Notes: generated from the sequence alone by a model not told the origin. DNA of 47,346 nucleotides from Cyclobacteriaceae bacterium (GCA_026989535.1 JALSJD010000217.1:1-47346), one strand, 5' to 3'. Positions 16,999 to 26,578 are shown, numbered from the stretch's first letter. Numbers and translations: made by a program.

Positions 16999-19734
16999 AT
17001 GAGCGAAGAACAATCAACCAACGGCCAACATGAAGAAACCCATACCATTGTGCCCTTAGCCGGCATGTACGAAAACTGGTTTCTCGATTATGCCTCTTAC
17101 GTTATTTTAGAAAGAGCCGTACCTGCTATTGACGATGGCCTAAAACCTGTGCAAAGGCGGATAATGCATGCTATGAAGGAGATGGATGATGGCCGATTTA
17201 ATAAGGTGGCCAATGTAATTGGCACCACCATGCAATATCACCCACATGGCGATGCTGCCATTGGTGATGCCATTACTAACTTGGGGCAAAAAGAATTACT
17301 ATTTGAAACTCAGGGAAACTGGGGCGATATACGAACAGGAGATAGAGCGGCTGCTGCTCGATACATTGAGGTAAGACTTTCTAAATTTGCACTGGATGTA
17401 GCCTTTAATGGCCAAACCACCGAATGGCAACTTTCGTATGATGGCCGTAAGAAAGAACCTATTGCACTACCTGTAAAATTTCCATTGCTCTTAACCCAAG
17501 GGGTAGATGGAATTGCGGTAGGCCTTTCCACCAAAATTATGCCTCATAATTTTAATGAGCTTATCAAAGCATCTATTGATATACTAAAAGGAAAAAACCC
17601 TAAAATTTATCCTGATTTTCTTACTGGAGGCACCATAGATATTGCCGATTATAAACAAGGAGAGCGTGGAGGAAAAGTAAAGGTTAGAGCTAAGATTGAA
17701 GTAGTTGATAAAAAAGAAATCATCATCAAAGATATTCCTTATGCCACAACTACCAGCTCCATAATCGACTCCATTATTAAGGCCAATGATAAGGGCAAAA
17801 TCAAAATTAAAAAGGTAATTGATAATACCGCAAAGGATGTTGAAATAGCCGTGAGCTTAGCTCCTGGCATGTCACCAGATGTTACCATTGATGCCCTGTA
17901 TGCCTTTACCGATTGCGAAGTGTCTATTTCGCCCAATGCCTGCGTAATTGTTGATGATAAACCCATGTTTTTGTCGGTAAACGAAATTCTTAAAATAAAC
18001 ACCAACCAAACGGTTGAATTATTGCGAAGAGAGCTTGAAATTAGGAGGGCTGAGTTGCTCGAAAAAATCCTCTTTTCATCACTCGAAAAAATATTTATCG
18101 AAAATAGGATTTATCGCAATATTGAAGAATGTGAAACATGGGAAGCTGTAATTAAAACTATTGACGAGGGATTAACTCCTTTTAAGCCTCAGTTTTACCG
18201 CAAAATAACCGAAGATGATATTATAAGGCTAACGGAAATTAAAATTAAGCGTATTTCTAAATTCGATACATTTAAAGCAGATGAGCTTATGAATAAGCTC
18301 GAAGAGGAGCTTAAAGAGGTTGCTCATAATTTAGAAAATATCATAGATTACTCCACCGCTTATTTTACCAAATTATTAGATAAATATGGCAAAGGGAGAG
18401 AGCGGAAAACGGAAATTAAAACATTTGATGAAATTAAAGCCACTTCGGTGGTTGCAAACAACCAAAAGCTATACGTAAACCGTGCCGATGGTTTTATTGG
18501 TTATGGGCTTAAAAAAGATGAGTTTGTGAGCGATTGCTCCGATATAGATGACATCATTGTTATTCGTAAAGATGGTGTTTGCATGGTGTCGCGAATTTCA
18601 GAAAAAATATTTATGGGCAAGGATATTTTGCACGTTGGTGTTTGGAAGAAAAACGATGAACGCATGGTGTATAATCTTATTTATATAGATGCAGGCTCTG
18701 GCAGAACGATGGTAAAACGGTTTAATGTATTGGGAGTTACCCGCGATAAGGAGTATGACTTAACCAAAGGCAAAAAAGGTTCTAAAGTGCTATATGTGAG
18801 TGCTAACCCTAACGGTGAGGCTGAGTTAGTTACCATAAAACTTACCTCGGGTTGCTCTGCCAGAACCAAGGTGTTTGACTTCGATTTTTCTTCTATTGAA
18901 ATTAAAGGCCGTGGAGCAGGTGGTAATATTCTCACCAAGTATCCAATACGCAGAATCGACTTTAAGTCGGAAGGGGTTTCCACCTTATCAGGCATTGATA
19001 TTTGGTACGATGCATCCGTGGGTAGGCTCAATAAAGATACGAGAGGAGACCTTATAGGTAATTTTGATGGAGAAGATCGTGTGCTTGTTTTATATAAAGA
19101 TGGACAGTGCGAGCTTACTACTTATGAACTATCCAACCATTACGAAGTAGATAAAATAAGTATTATTACCAAGTTAGAAAATGAGTTGGTGGTTACCTTG
19201 GTACACCAAGAAGGCAAAACTAAAAATCATTTTATCAAGCGTTTTCAAATCGAAACCAACACTACGGGTAAAAAATATAGTTTAATAAGTGAAACCACAG
19301 GGTCAAAGTTAGTTGCCCTATCTGTTCATCCTAACCCAGCGGTTAAAATGGATTTGATAAAAGGAAAGACCAAAGAAAAAGAAACAATTACGCTAACTGC
19401 TAAAGAACTTATAGATGTAAAAGGATGGAAAGCCATAGGTAATCGATTATCAGCACATCAAGTTAAAAAAGTAGTATTTATTGAGCCTGAAGTAGAAGCA
19501 GAGCCAATAAAAAAAGAAGAATTATCAAACGGTAATTCAACCGAAACTGGTTCAGAATCAACTTTCGGAGCAAAAACAAAGATAGAAACACCAACGAAAC
19601 AAGAACCTATAAAAACGGAGACCGCAATAGAAGAAAAACCCAAAGTAGAGCAAGAAAAAAAGCCCACTCCCAAACCCCCTAAAAAAGAGGGTGGAGGCGA
19701 CTACGAGGTAGGTACTACGTTGGAACTTTTTTAG
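16999..19734 (+). CDS. parC: DNA topoisomerase IV subunit A (ParC)
   Basis: DNA-breaking subunit. The N-terminal winged-helix/tower domains contain RAVPAIDDGLKPVQRRI, HPHGDAAIGDAI and GDRAAAARYIEVRL with the catalytic Tyr122. About 400 residues of coiled-coil and tower follow, then a C-terminal region with beta-pinwheel-like blades (about 480-800). The last ~75 residues are rich in Glu, Lys, Pro and Thr and end YEVGTTLELF. The start is set at the ATG at 16999 (MSEEQST), 7 bp after the nuclease stop; the TTG at 16984 would overlap that gene. The position matching GyrA Ser83 is Ala86, which may matter for quinolone binding. It is followed after 2 bp by the TrmH-family gene. Confidence 0.94.
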   Translation: MSEEQSTNGQHEETHTIVPLAGMYENWFLDYASYVILERAVPAIDDGLKPVQRRIMHAMKEMDDGRFNKVANVIGTTMQYHPHGDAAIGDAITNLGQKELLFETQGNWGDIRTGDRAAAARYIEVRLSKFALDVAFNGQTTEWQLSYDGRKKEPIALPVKFPLLLTQGVDGIAVGLSTKIMPHNFNELIKASIDILKGKNPKIYPDFLTGGTIDIADYKQGERGGKVKVRAKIEVVDKKEIIIKDIPYATTTSSIIDSIIKANDKGKIKIKKVIDNTAKDVEIAVSLAPGMSPDVTIDALYAFTDCEVSISPNACVIVDDKPMFLSVNEILKINTNQTVELLRRELEIRRAELLEKILFSSLEKIFIENRIYRNIEECETWEAVIKTIDEGLTPFKPQFYRKITEDDIIRLTEIKIKRISKFDTFKADELMNKLEEELKEVAHNLENIIDYSTAYFTKLLDKYGKGRERKTEIKTFDEIKATSVVANNQKLYVNRADGFIGYGLKKDEFVSDCSDIDDIIVIRKDGVCMVSRISEKIFMGKDILHVGVWKKNDERMVYNLIYIDAGSGRTMVKRFNVLGVTRDKEYDLTKGKKGSKVLYVSANPNGEAELVTIKLTSGCSARTKVFDFDFSSIEIKGRGAGGNILTKYPIRRIDFKSEGVSTLSGIDIWYDASVGRLNKDTRGDLIGNFDGEDRVLVLYKDGQCELTTYELSNHYEVDKISIITKLENELVVTLVHQEGKTKNHFIKRFQIETNTTGKKYSLISETTGSKLVALSVHPNPAVKMDLIKGKTKEKETITLTAKELIDVKGWKAIGNRLSAHQVKKVVFIEPEVEAEPIKKEELSNGNSTETGSESTFGAKTKIETPTKQEPIKTETAIEEKPKVEQEKKPTPKPPKKEGGGDYEVGTTLELF

Positions 19735-19736
19735 CA

Positions 19737-20414
19737 ATGAATAGTACTGGCGAGTTTACTAAATTTTTAGCACCTTATGTAAGCGAGCATAAGAAAGCAC
19801 TCATTAATAAGGTGTTGGGCAAACGAACTCGATACCTAACTGTGGTACTCGAAAATATTTACCAAGCGCGTAATGCAAGTGCGGTAGTTCGCAGTTGCGA
19901 TTGTTTTGGCGTACAAGATGTGCATGTAATTGAGGGCGATAACGAATATGATATTAACCCTTATGTAGTGCGAGGAGCTTCAAAATGGATTTCGGTGTAT
20001 AAATATGAGCAGTCGGAACATAGCAATAATTGCTTTAATCAACTAAAAGCAAAAGGCTATAAACTGGTTGGTACTTCGCCTAACCCTGCACATAAATCAA
20101 TTGCAGAATTGCCTATTGATACCAAAACGGCTTTAGTATTTGGCACAGAAGAAACTGGATTAAGCGACTATGCCATTTCTCAAATGGATGATTTGGTGCA
20201 TATTCCAATGGTAGGCTTTACCGAAAGTTTAAACATTTCGGTAAGTGCAGCTATTAGCTTGTATGCACTTACCCAAAAAATGCGCTCATCTTCTTTAAGT
20301 TGGCAACTTTCTGATAATGAAAAAGATAGCCTTACCTTGGAGTGGTATAAAAATAGTATTGCCCGATCGGACGTACTCGAAAGGGAGTTTTTACGTATAG
20401 GTAATGTCGATTAA
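19737..20414 (+). CDS. TrmH-family (SpoU) RNA 2'-O-methyltransferase
   Basis: A 225-residue SPOUT-class methyltransferase that uses SAM. Family motifs are NIYQARNASAVVRSCDCFG (about residues 40-58, with the conserved N-x3-R-N-x2-A-x3-R), ALVFGTEETGLSDYA, and the knotted C-terminal IPMVGFTESLNISVSAAI. The C-terminal extension after the knot (about 185-225) resembles tRNA Gm18 methyltransferase TrmH, so tRNA(Gm18) modification is the most likely role. It starts 2 bp after parC and is likely in the parE-parC transcript. Confidence 0.88.
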   Translation: MNSTGEFTKFLAPYVSEHKKALINKVLGKRTRYLTVVLENIYQARNASAVVRSCDCFGVQDVHVIEGDNEYDINPYVVRGASKWISVYKYEQSEHSNNCFNQLKAKGYKLVGTSPNPAHKSIAELPIDTKTALVFGTEETGLSDYAISQMDDLVHIPMVGFTESLNISVSAAISLYALTQKMRSSSLSWQLSDNEKDSLTLEWYKNSIARSDVLEREFLRIGNVD

Positions 20415-20445
20415 ACAAAGAAGGTACTTTAATTTACAGTAAGGT

Positions 20446-21030
20446 TTGAAAAAAATAAAAAAAATAGTTGCGGCCATTTTGGCAATAATGATTGCCATTA
20501 ATGTATGGATGGTGGTATCAACCAAAAACCAACTATTTACTTCTATTGATGATGTGCCGTATAATGAAGTAGGTTTGGTACTTGGCACTAGCAATAAAAA
20601 CAGGAATGGAAGTAAAAATATTTTTTTTGCTGAAAGGATGTCAACAACGGCTAACTTATTAAAAAATGGCAAAATTAATAAAGTGATTGTAAGTGGCGAC
20701 AACCGAAGCAAATATTATAACGAGCCACTTATGATGAAAACAGCACTTATTGAATTAGGGGTTTCCAAAGAAAAGATAATGATGGATACAGCGGGCTTTA
20801 GAACCATAGAATCTATTAAAAATGTAGAAAAAGAATTTGGGCTCAAAAAAATTACCATTATCACACAAGAATTTCACGGGTATAGGGCGTTGTATATTAG
20901 CAATTACTTTCATTTAAATGCGCAGGTTATGAGTACCAGAAGGTTACCTCTAAAAGATTCAGGTAATGTAAGAATACGCGAATTTTTTGCTCGTATTAAG
21001 GCGTTTTTAGATCTTTATTTGTTTTCATAA
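20446..21030 (+). CDS. SanA/ElyC-type DUF218 membrane-anchored protein
   Basis: A 194-residue protein with one N-terminal membrane helix (about residues 6-24) and a DUF218 domain outside the cytoplasm. It follows the SanA pattern: VGLVLGTS, NIFFAERMSTTANLLKNGKI, KVIVSGDN, NEPLMMKTALIELGV, MDTAGFRTIESI, ITIITQEFHGYRALYI and a final VRIREFFARIKAFLDLY. E. coli SanA contributes to envelope barrier function by an unknown mechanism. The start codon appears to be TTG at 20446: a TAA stop lies two codons upstream, and the first in-frame ATG falls inside the membrane helix. It follows the TrmH gene by 31 bp. Confidence 0.88.
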   Translation: MKKIKKIVAAILAIMIAINVWMVVSTKNQLFTSIDDVPYNEVGLVLGTSNKNRNGSKNIFFAERMSTTANLLKNGKINKVIVSGDNRSKYYNEPLMMKTALIELGVSKEKIMMDTAGFRTIESIKNVEKEFGLKKITIITQEFHGYRALYISNYFHLNAQVMSTRRLPLKDSGNVRIREFFARIKAFLDLYLFS

Positions 21031-21035
21031 ACCCA

Positions 21036-21149
21036 AGGACACCTCTATTAATTGATTTTTTCCTCTGTTAGAAATAAAGTGCTTAGATGTAAGGCATCCC
21101 GAGCACTCGGGATAACCCAAAGGATACAAACAATTAATAGAGGTGTCCT
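21036..21149. mobile_element. MITE-like element, 114 bp, perfect 19-bp inverted ends
   Basis: AGGACACCTCTATTAATTG (21036-21054) and its exact reverse complement (21131-21149) enclose 76 bp. Inside is a strong hairpin, ATCCCGAG-CA-CTCGGGAT (21096-21113). An identical solo end lies at 13330-13348. It follows the SanA-like stop by 5 bp and may act as its terminator. Confidence 0.75.
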
Positions 21150-21238
21150 CAAACATTAATTACTTTTATTGGTTGCCTCTAATATTTATTTAATATTATT
21201 TTGTATTCTTTAAGCATTACTCACACTTATACTAGCCC

Positions 21239-23731
21239 TTGAGATTTTTTAGCTATTATATTATCATCACTCTTTTTACAAGCATTACTGGGTTTGCCCA
21301 AACAACCATTGTGTATGGCAAAGTTAAGGATGCTGAAAATGGTGATCCTATACCTTTTGCCAATGTAATTTTTAAGGGCACAACCATCGGAATCACCACC
21401 CAGTTTGATGGCACATTTAAAATTGAAACTACGCAAAAAGTAGATTCTGTTGTTGCCAGTTATATCGGGTATAAACAAAAATCATTGCCCATTATACAGG
21501 ACAAAGAACAGCGAATAGATTTTCAGCTGGTTGAAGAAATTTTAAATCTTGAAGAAGTGGTTTTTGTGGCCGAAGAAAACCCTGCCTTTGCCATCATGCG
21601 AAAGGTAGTAAAAAATAAGAAGCAAAATGATAAACGGGCTTTATCAGCGTACGAATACGAAAGCTATACTAAAATTGAGGCTGATGTAGATAATATTACA
21701 GAAAAGTTTAAACAAAACAAGCAGGTTCAAAAAATTGTACATGTACTCGATAGCATAGAGATTATAGCAGGCGAAAATGGCAGGCCTATCTTACCTATAT
21801 TTTTCTCAGAAGCTATTTCAAAATACTACGTGCGCAATAATCCTGATATGCGCCACGAGTACATTATAAAAACGAAAGTAACAGGCTTGGGTTTAACAGA
21901 TGGCTCGTTTACTTCGCAAATAGTAGGCTCCACCTATCAAGAGTATAATTTTTATCGAAATTATATGACCATCATCGAAAAGGAGTTTGTGTCGCCTTTG
22001 GCTAATGGATGGAAGGGGGTTTATAATTTTTACCTGATAGATAGCCTTATGATTGGGGATGATTACACATACCGCCTCGATTTTGAACCTAAGCGAAAAA
22101 ATGACCTAGCTTTTAAAGGTACTATTTGGATAACAAAAAACGAATATGCTTTAAAGCAAGTTGATGTAACAGTAGGCAAAAAAGCAAACCTTAACTTTAT
22201 CGAAAAAATAAATATTAAGCAAGAGCTTGTAAAATCTGAAGCAGGGCCTTGGTTGCCTTCAAAAACACGTGTACTTATTGATGTTGCCCAGCCTACTGAA
22301 GAAGTAGCAGGGCTGCTAGCCAAATTTTATATCTCCAATAAAAACTTTATTGTTAACCAACCTCGCAACGAATCATTTTACCGACTGCCAGTAGAAATGG
22401 ATGAAGAGGTACGGATGAGTGATGATTTGTATTGGAGCGATAATAGGCATGAAAGCCTCACCAAAAGCGAAATAAATGTGTATCAGATGGTGGATACGCT
22501 AAAGAAAATTCCTTCGATTAAAACCTATATTGATATGGCCAAATTTGCTTACAGTGGCTATTATCGGTTTAATAAATTTAGAGTGGGGCCATATCCTTTA
22601 TTCTTATCTTTTAATGATATTGAGGGGCTTCGGCTAGGATTTGGGGGAGAAACAACTTTTCAGTTTAGTAAAAAATGGATATTCAAAGGCCTTATTGGGT
22701 ATGGTTTTAAAGACGAAAGATGGAAATACAAAGCAGGCGTTGACTACGTGCTATCTCGCAAACCTTGGGTTAAACTAGGTGCAGAAATCAGGTACGACAT
22801 CGACCCTGTTTACTTTACCTATCGCGATATTAACGATGAGGGAGCATTTTATGCATTTAACCGATTGGGAACAATTCGCAGGCCTTTCGACCATCGAAAA
22901 ATTCAGTTTACACTCAATAACCAATTAATACGTGATGTAAACACACGATTAACCTTGCGATACGATAAGTTAGACCCTCTTTTTGAATTTAGCTATTACC
23001 AAGATGTGGCTAAAAAAGATGTGACCAAAACTAACATTACAACGACCGAAGCACGGCTGCAAATTGAGTGGGCTAAAGACCGTAAATACCTTATAGATGA
23101 TAACGATAGAGTAAGCGGAGGCATTGGTCGGTTTCCGGTTGTTAGGTTAAATCTTACTGCAGGAATGCCCTTAATAGATGCTGATCTGCAATACCAAAAA
23201 ATTGGGCTTGAGTTTATTAAAAAAATTAAAATGGGTGAGCTTGGCACCTCTTTTTTTAAACTCGAAGGGGAATATGTGTTTGGCAATGTGCCGTACCCGA
23301 TTTTACGAAACCACTGGGGCAACGAAACACCTTTTTACACACGTTTTACCTACAACCTCATGGATAATTTTGAGTTTACTTCCGATCGATTTATAACCAT
23401 GACCTATCGACACCATTTCGAGGGTAAAATTTTAAATTACATTCCTTTATTGCGGGCATTAAAACTTAGGTTAGTGGGGGAAGCCAAGGTGCTTTATGGC
23501 GGTATGCGTCAAGAAAATGTAGATTTAATAGTGCCAATTTTAGATAATAATGGAAATGAAGTAAAACAATTTGGTGTTTTACAAACCAATTTGCCTTATA
23601 TAGAAGTAGCCTATGGCATTGAAAATATTTTTAAAGTAATTCGGGTAGATTTCTTCCATCGTCTCACTTATACCGATGATCCTTCCATCAATGATTTTGG
23701 GGTAAAGATTGGGTTTCAGTTTATTTTGTAA
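21239..23731 (+). CDS. DUF5686 outer-membrane protein with carboxypeptidase-regulatory domain
   Basis: An 830-residue protein with a signal peptide (first ~20 residues, ending GFAQ). A CarboxypepD_reg-like beta-sandwich follows (about 24-110: VYGKVKDAENGDPIPFANVIFKGTTIGITTQFDGTF and onwards), then a DUF5686 region (about 115-420) and a C-terminal set of amphipathic strands ending FGVKIGFQFIL, typical of an outer-membrane barrel. This architecture is widespread in Bacteroidota and its function is unknown. Translation must start at the TTG at 21239: a TAG stop lies one codon upstream and no ATG precedes the signal peptide. It is a single gene behind a MITE-like element. Confidence 0.85.
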   Translation: MRFFSYYIIITLFTSITGFAQTTIVYGKVKDAENGDPIPFANVIFKGTTIGITTQFDGTFKIETTQKVDSVVASYIGYKQKSLPIIQDKEQRIDFQLVEEILNLEEVVFVAEENPAFAIMRKVVKNKKQNDKRALSAYEYESYTKIEADVDNITEKFKQNKQVQKIVHVLDSIEIIAGENGRPILPIFFSEAISKYYVRNNPDMRHEYIIKTKVTGLGLTDGSFTSQIVGSTYQEYNFYRNYMTIIEKEFVSPLANGWKGVYNFYLIDSLMIGDDYTYRLDFEPKRKNDLAFKGTIWITKNEYALKQVDVTVGKKANLNFIEKINIKQELVKSEAGPWLPSKTRVLIDVAQPTEEVAGLLAKFYISNKNFIVNQPRNESFYRLPVEMDEEVRMSDDLYWSDNRHESLTKSEINVYQMVDTLKKIPSIKTYIDMAKFAYSGYYRFNKFRVGPYPLFLSFNDIEGLRLGFGGETTFQFSKKWIFKGLIGYGFKDERWKYKAGVDYVLSRKPWVKLGAEIRYDIDPVYFTYRDINDEGAFYAFNRLGTIRRPFDHRKIQFTLNNQLIRDVNTRLTLRYDKLDPLFEFSYYQDVAKKDVTKTNITTTEARLQIEWAKDRKYLIDDNDRVSGGIGRFPVVRLNLTAGMPLIDADLQYQKIGLEFIKKIKMGELGTSFFKLEGEYVFGNVPYPILRNHWGNETPFYTRFTYNLMDNFEFTSDRFITMTYRHHFEGKILNYIPLLRALKLRLVGEAKVLYGGMRQENVDLIVPILDNNGNEVKQFGVLQTNLPYIEVAYGIENIFKVIRVDFFHRLTYTDDPSINDFGVKIGFQFIL

Positions 23732-23760
23732 TCGAGTCCCTATTGTATAATTTGAATTTT

Positions 23761-23841
23761 CCTTTGTGATACTCCGTGCCTTCTTTGTGTATCTCTGTGG
23801 TATAGCCCTGTTGGCAACTATTTCACAAAGAGCCACAAAGG
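23761..23841. repeat. Intergenic repeat of the CACAAAG/CTTTGTG type
   Basis: CCTTTGTG at the left and CACAAAGG at the right form inverted ends around several CTTTGTG/CTCTGTGG words. Dispersed sequences of this kind are familiar from Bacteroidota intergenic regions. An ORF can be read through it on the minus strand, but it overlaps the end of the DUF5686 gene and looks spurious. Confidence 0.4.
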
Positions 23842-23932
23842 TTCATATAGAATTGTGGCATAAGTGGAATTTTTAGAGCGGCTATTTAGCGAACCAATTA
23901 TTGTTTAAACTATTCTTTCTATTTTTGAGCTT

Positions 23933-25339
23933 ATGGTAAATCAACGTTCAGAAATAGCACTAAAAATCACCAATCAATATGCAAAATACCACATTAATCA
24001 AATTACCACCAATCGGTTTACCCACACATCATTTATTAATGCCTTAGCTCCATTTAAAAACAATAGCAAATTAACTATTTCAACAATTGGCTATTCTCAA
24101 GAAGGGCGATTGATTAAAAGTATCAGCTTTGGTAAAGGCAAAACCAATGTGCTGCTATGGAGCCAAATGCATGGCAACGAATCTACGGCAACACGGGCAA
24201 TCTTAGATTTGTTACAGTTTCTAACTTCAAATGACGAGTTCAATTCTTTTCGAGCAGAATTAGCTAAAAAATTAACCCTGCAATTTATTCCAATGCTTAA
24301 CCCCGATGGTACCGAGCGTTTTCAGCGCAGAACGGCCACCGAAATTGATATGAACCGAGATGCAGTACAACTACAAACCCCAGAAGGCAGGCTACTGATG
24401 GATGTTGTAGATAAGTTTAAACCTGATATTGCTTTTAACCTGCATGACCAACGCAGGTTTTATAATGTCAAAAATACAGGCGTGCCTTCAAGTATTTCTT
24501 TTTTAGCACCTGCTTATAACCAAGCAAGGGAGGTTAACGCAACACGTAAACGAGCTATGCAACTCATTGCTGGAATGAATCAAACATTACAAAACTATAT
24601 TCCTGATGGCGTTGGTTTATACGATGATGCTTATAGTTACCGCTCGTTTGGAGATGCAATTCAAGCCAAAGGAATTAGTACCGTATTAGTAGAATCGGGT
24701 TGGTTGCCCCAGGATATGGAGAAAGAAGGGGTACGAAAGCTAAACTTTACAGCTTTGCTTGCCGCATTTGATATGATTTCTACGAATGGTTTTAAGGATT
24801 ACTCGGTTAAAGAGTACGAAGCCATACCTGCCATTGATGACAAGCTTTTTGACATCTTAATTAAAAACGTGTGCGTAAATGCTAGCTCAAAGTCCAGTGT
24901 AGATATAGGTGTTAGCCGAACAGAGCATTTAATAGGACATCCTAACTATTACTCGGCTGGTCAAATTAATGATTTGGGCGATTTAGCTTCTTTTTATGGA
25001 TTTGAAACCATTGATGCCCAAAAACTAACCGTTGTTGAAGGCAAAGCCAAAGCAATTCAAAACCTTCAGAATATTTCAACCGTATCTGTAAAGCGCCTTT
25101 TAAAGCAAGGGATATTATTTTTAATTACCGAAAATATCCCTCTCGAAAAACATGTACCCTTTCCAATTAATATTGTTCATCCAAGAAAATTAGTTCAGGC
25201 ACGAGAAATAAGATTTGAAGAAAAGGCCAATTTTTTATTAATTGACAAACATAAAACCATCAAATACATAATACTCAATGGTTTTGTGATGAAACCTAAT
25301 GAAATTAATACCTCTGTAAATGGGTTGGTATTGGTGTAG
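23933..25339 (+). CDS. M14-family zinc metallocarboxypeptidase
   Basis: A 468-residue protein with the carboxypeptidase core in residues ~30-285. The zinc motif is HGNES (His and Glu in SQMHGNESTATRAILDLL), substrate residues lie in NPDGTERFQRRTATEIDMNRDA, the third zinc ligand in FNLHDQ, and the catalytic Glu in VLVESGW. There is no signal peptide, so it may be cytoplasmic or exported by another route. The last ~170 residues are a separate region of unknown role (from about PAIDDKLFDILIKNV), perhaps a beta-sandwich accessory domain. It is monocistronic; an inverted-repeat element begins 3 bp after the stop. Confidence 0.88.
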   Translation: MVNQRSEIALKITNQYAKYHINQITTNRFTHTSFINALAPFKNNSKLTISTIGYSQEGRLIKSISFGKGKTNVLLWSQMHGNESTATRAILDLLQFLTSNDEFNSFRAELAKKLTLQFIPMLNPDGTERFQRRTATEIDMNRDAVQLQTPEGRLLMDVVDKFKPDIAFNLHDQRRFYNVKNTGVPSSISFLAPAYNQAREVNATRKRAMQLIAGMNQTLQNYIPDGVGLYDDAYSYRSFGDAIQAKGISTVLVESGWLPQDMEKEGVRKLNFTALLAAFDMISTNGFKDYSVKEYEAIPAIDDKLFDILIKNVCVNASSKSSVDIGVSRTEHLIGHPNYYSAGQINDLGDLASFYGFETIDAQKLTVVEGKAKAIQNLQNISTVSVKRLLKQGILFLITENIPLEKHVPFPINIVHPRKLVQAREIRFEEKANFLLIDKHKTIKYIILNGFVMKPNEINTSVNGLVLV

Positions 25340-25852
25340 TGCCTTAACCCAACTTGAAAATAAAGCATCGTAAGTTACTCATTTTTAGCATGTTACGTTT
25401 TTTTATAAATTTAAAATATTTTAAACTTACTTGTAAGTTGCTGAGTATTAGCAGGTTTATTTTTAATGAAATTTGACCTGATTTTATAAATTTTCAAGTT
25501 GGGTTAAGAGTTGTTGTTCAGCATCAGGATGAATCTTTCAAAAAAATCACAAGGTTCGTTTAGATAAAATTCTGAAGGTTTAAAGCTATGTAAAAGTTAA
25601 AACAGGGAACTTGCGAATAAATTATCAGAAGTCCCCTTAACAGTTCCTAAATATCAAATTGCTGCAGTCTGTTCAGCTTAACCCTGTAGTCTCCAAATTA
25701 GAGATTGCTTCGTTCCTCGCAAAGATGTTTTGGCTTAACTAAACGACATTGCTTTATAATATAGAACAAGGAGTTTTTTAAAGATGGAGAAGTATGGGTG
25801 GCTGCTCACCCGTAGCTTTTTAAAGCAAGCTGTGCAAGTTCTTGTAATTATA
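25340..25852. other. Gene-free stretch of 513 bp
   Basis: No convincing ORF. The left third is the inverted-repeat element at 25343-25508. Further right, GAGATTGCTTCGTTCCTCGC (25701-25720) resembles a dispersed word often seen between genes in this phylum. Nothing else is recognised. Confidence 0.5.
25343..25508. mobile_element. MITE-like element, 166 bp, perfect 19-bp inverted ends
   Basis: CTTAACCCAACTTGAAAAT (25343-25361) and its exact reverse complement (25490-25508) enclose AT-rich DNA without coding capacity. No target-site duplication is obvious. It directly follows the M14 peptidase gene, so it could also form the 3' end of that mRNA. Confidence 0.65.
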
Positions 25853-26515
25853 TCAGACCCTTTTTTTATCTACAAAATGCGCTATTGCCGCAAACAAAAA
25901 GTAAAAAAACAAAGCTGAAACAGTAAGTGATTTTATATCATCATTTGCAGGTAACACAAACAAGTTTAAGTAGTTTGTTAGCAATAAAAACAGCACAAAA
26001 CCAAGCCCGGCATATTTGCCAATAGCTGAAACAGCTTTAGTTTTTTTAAGATAATAAAGAAACCCGAAAACCAACAAAATGGCTTCTGTGCCAAAAGTAA
26101 GTACTTTATTATTCCATAAGCCAAAGCCAAATTTGGGGTCTCCGTTAATTAATGGCAAATCCGGGGTGTGTACAATTAAGTCGGTAAACCAATGCGATAA
26201 AACGCCCAATGCCATTACGGTGGCAATACTTTTTTTATCTGCCTTGTTTTTTGCAAAAACAAAAAAATACAAAGCAAAAAACAAAACAGCCCAACATAAA
26301 GAACCTAACAACCCGTGTGTAAACGGGTAATAATCCATATTAAAATCATTTACTGCGGTAAAACCCTTTACAAATTTCAAGTTTTCAATTCCTGCCAAAA
26401 CAAATGGAAAAAATAAAATATCAACAAACTGAGTAGCAATAAAAAGCATACCTAATGAGGCTCCTTTCTCTTTTCCTTTTAAAGCAAAAGCAGCTGCGTA
26501 ATGACCTACAAACAT
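25853..26515 (-). CDS. Multi-pass membrane protein, YdjM/DUF457-like
   Basis: A 220-residue protein with about six membrane helices. Conserved-looking His/Asp positions lie at membrane edges: GHYAAAFAL near the start, ATQFVDILFF, YPFTHGLLGSL (about residues 64-74) and LSHWFTDLIVH (about 106-116). This spacing is like the DUF457 family of membrane-bound predicted metal-dependent hydrolases (E. coli YdjM), but I can claim only a likely relation. A TAAATTTG -7 candidate lies about 56 bp upstream on the minus strand. Confidence 0.7.
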   Translation of the reverse strand: MFVGHYAAAFALKGKEKGASLGMLFIATQFVDILFFPFVLAGIENLKFVKGFTAVNDFNMDYYPFTHGLLGSLCWAVLFFALYFFVFAKNKADKKSIATVMALGVLSHWFTDLIVHTPDLPLINGDPKFGFGLWNNKVLTFGTEAILLVFGFLYYLKKTKAVSAIGKYAGLGFVLFLLLTNYLNLFVLPANDDIKSLTVSALFFYFLFAAIAHFVDKKRV

Positions 26516-26570
26516 AATTATGGGTATTTAAGTTTAGTACACGGATGGGTTTAGCTTCTATCCGAATACT

Positions 26571-26578
26571 CAAATTTA
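26571..26578 (-). promoter_or_regulatory. -7 element candidate for the YdjM-like gene
   Basis: TAAATTTG on the minus strand fits TAnnTTTG, 56 bp from the start codon. No clear -33 element at the expected distance. Confidence 0.35.

Noticed and set aside
23579-23836. 85-residue minus-strand ORF after the DUF5686 gene
   Set aside because: It overlaps the coding end of that gene and otherwise translates an intergenic repeat.
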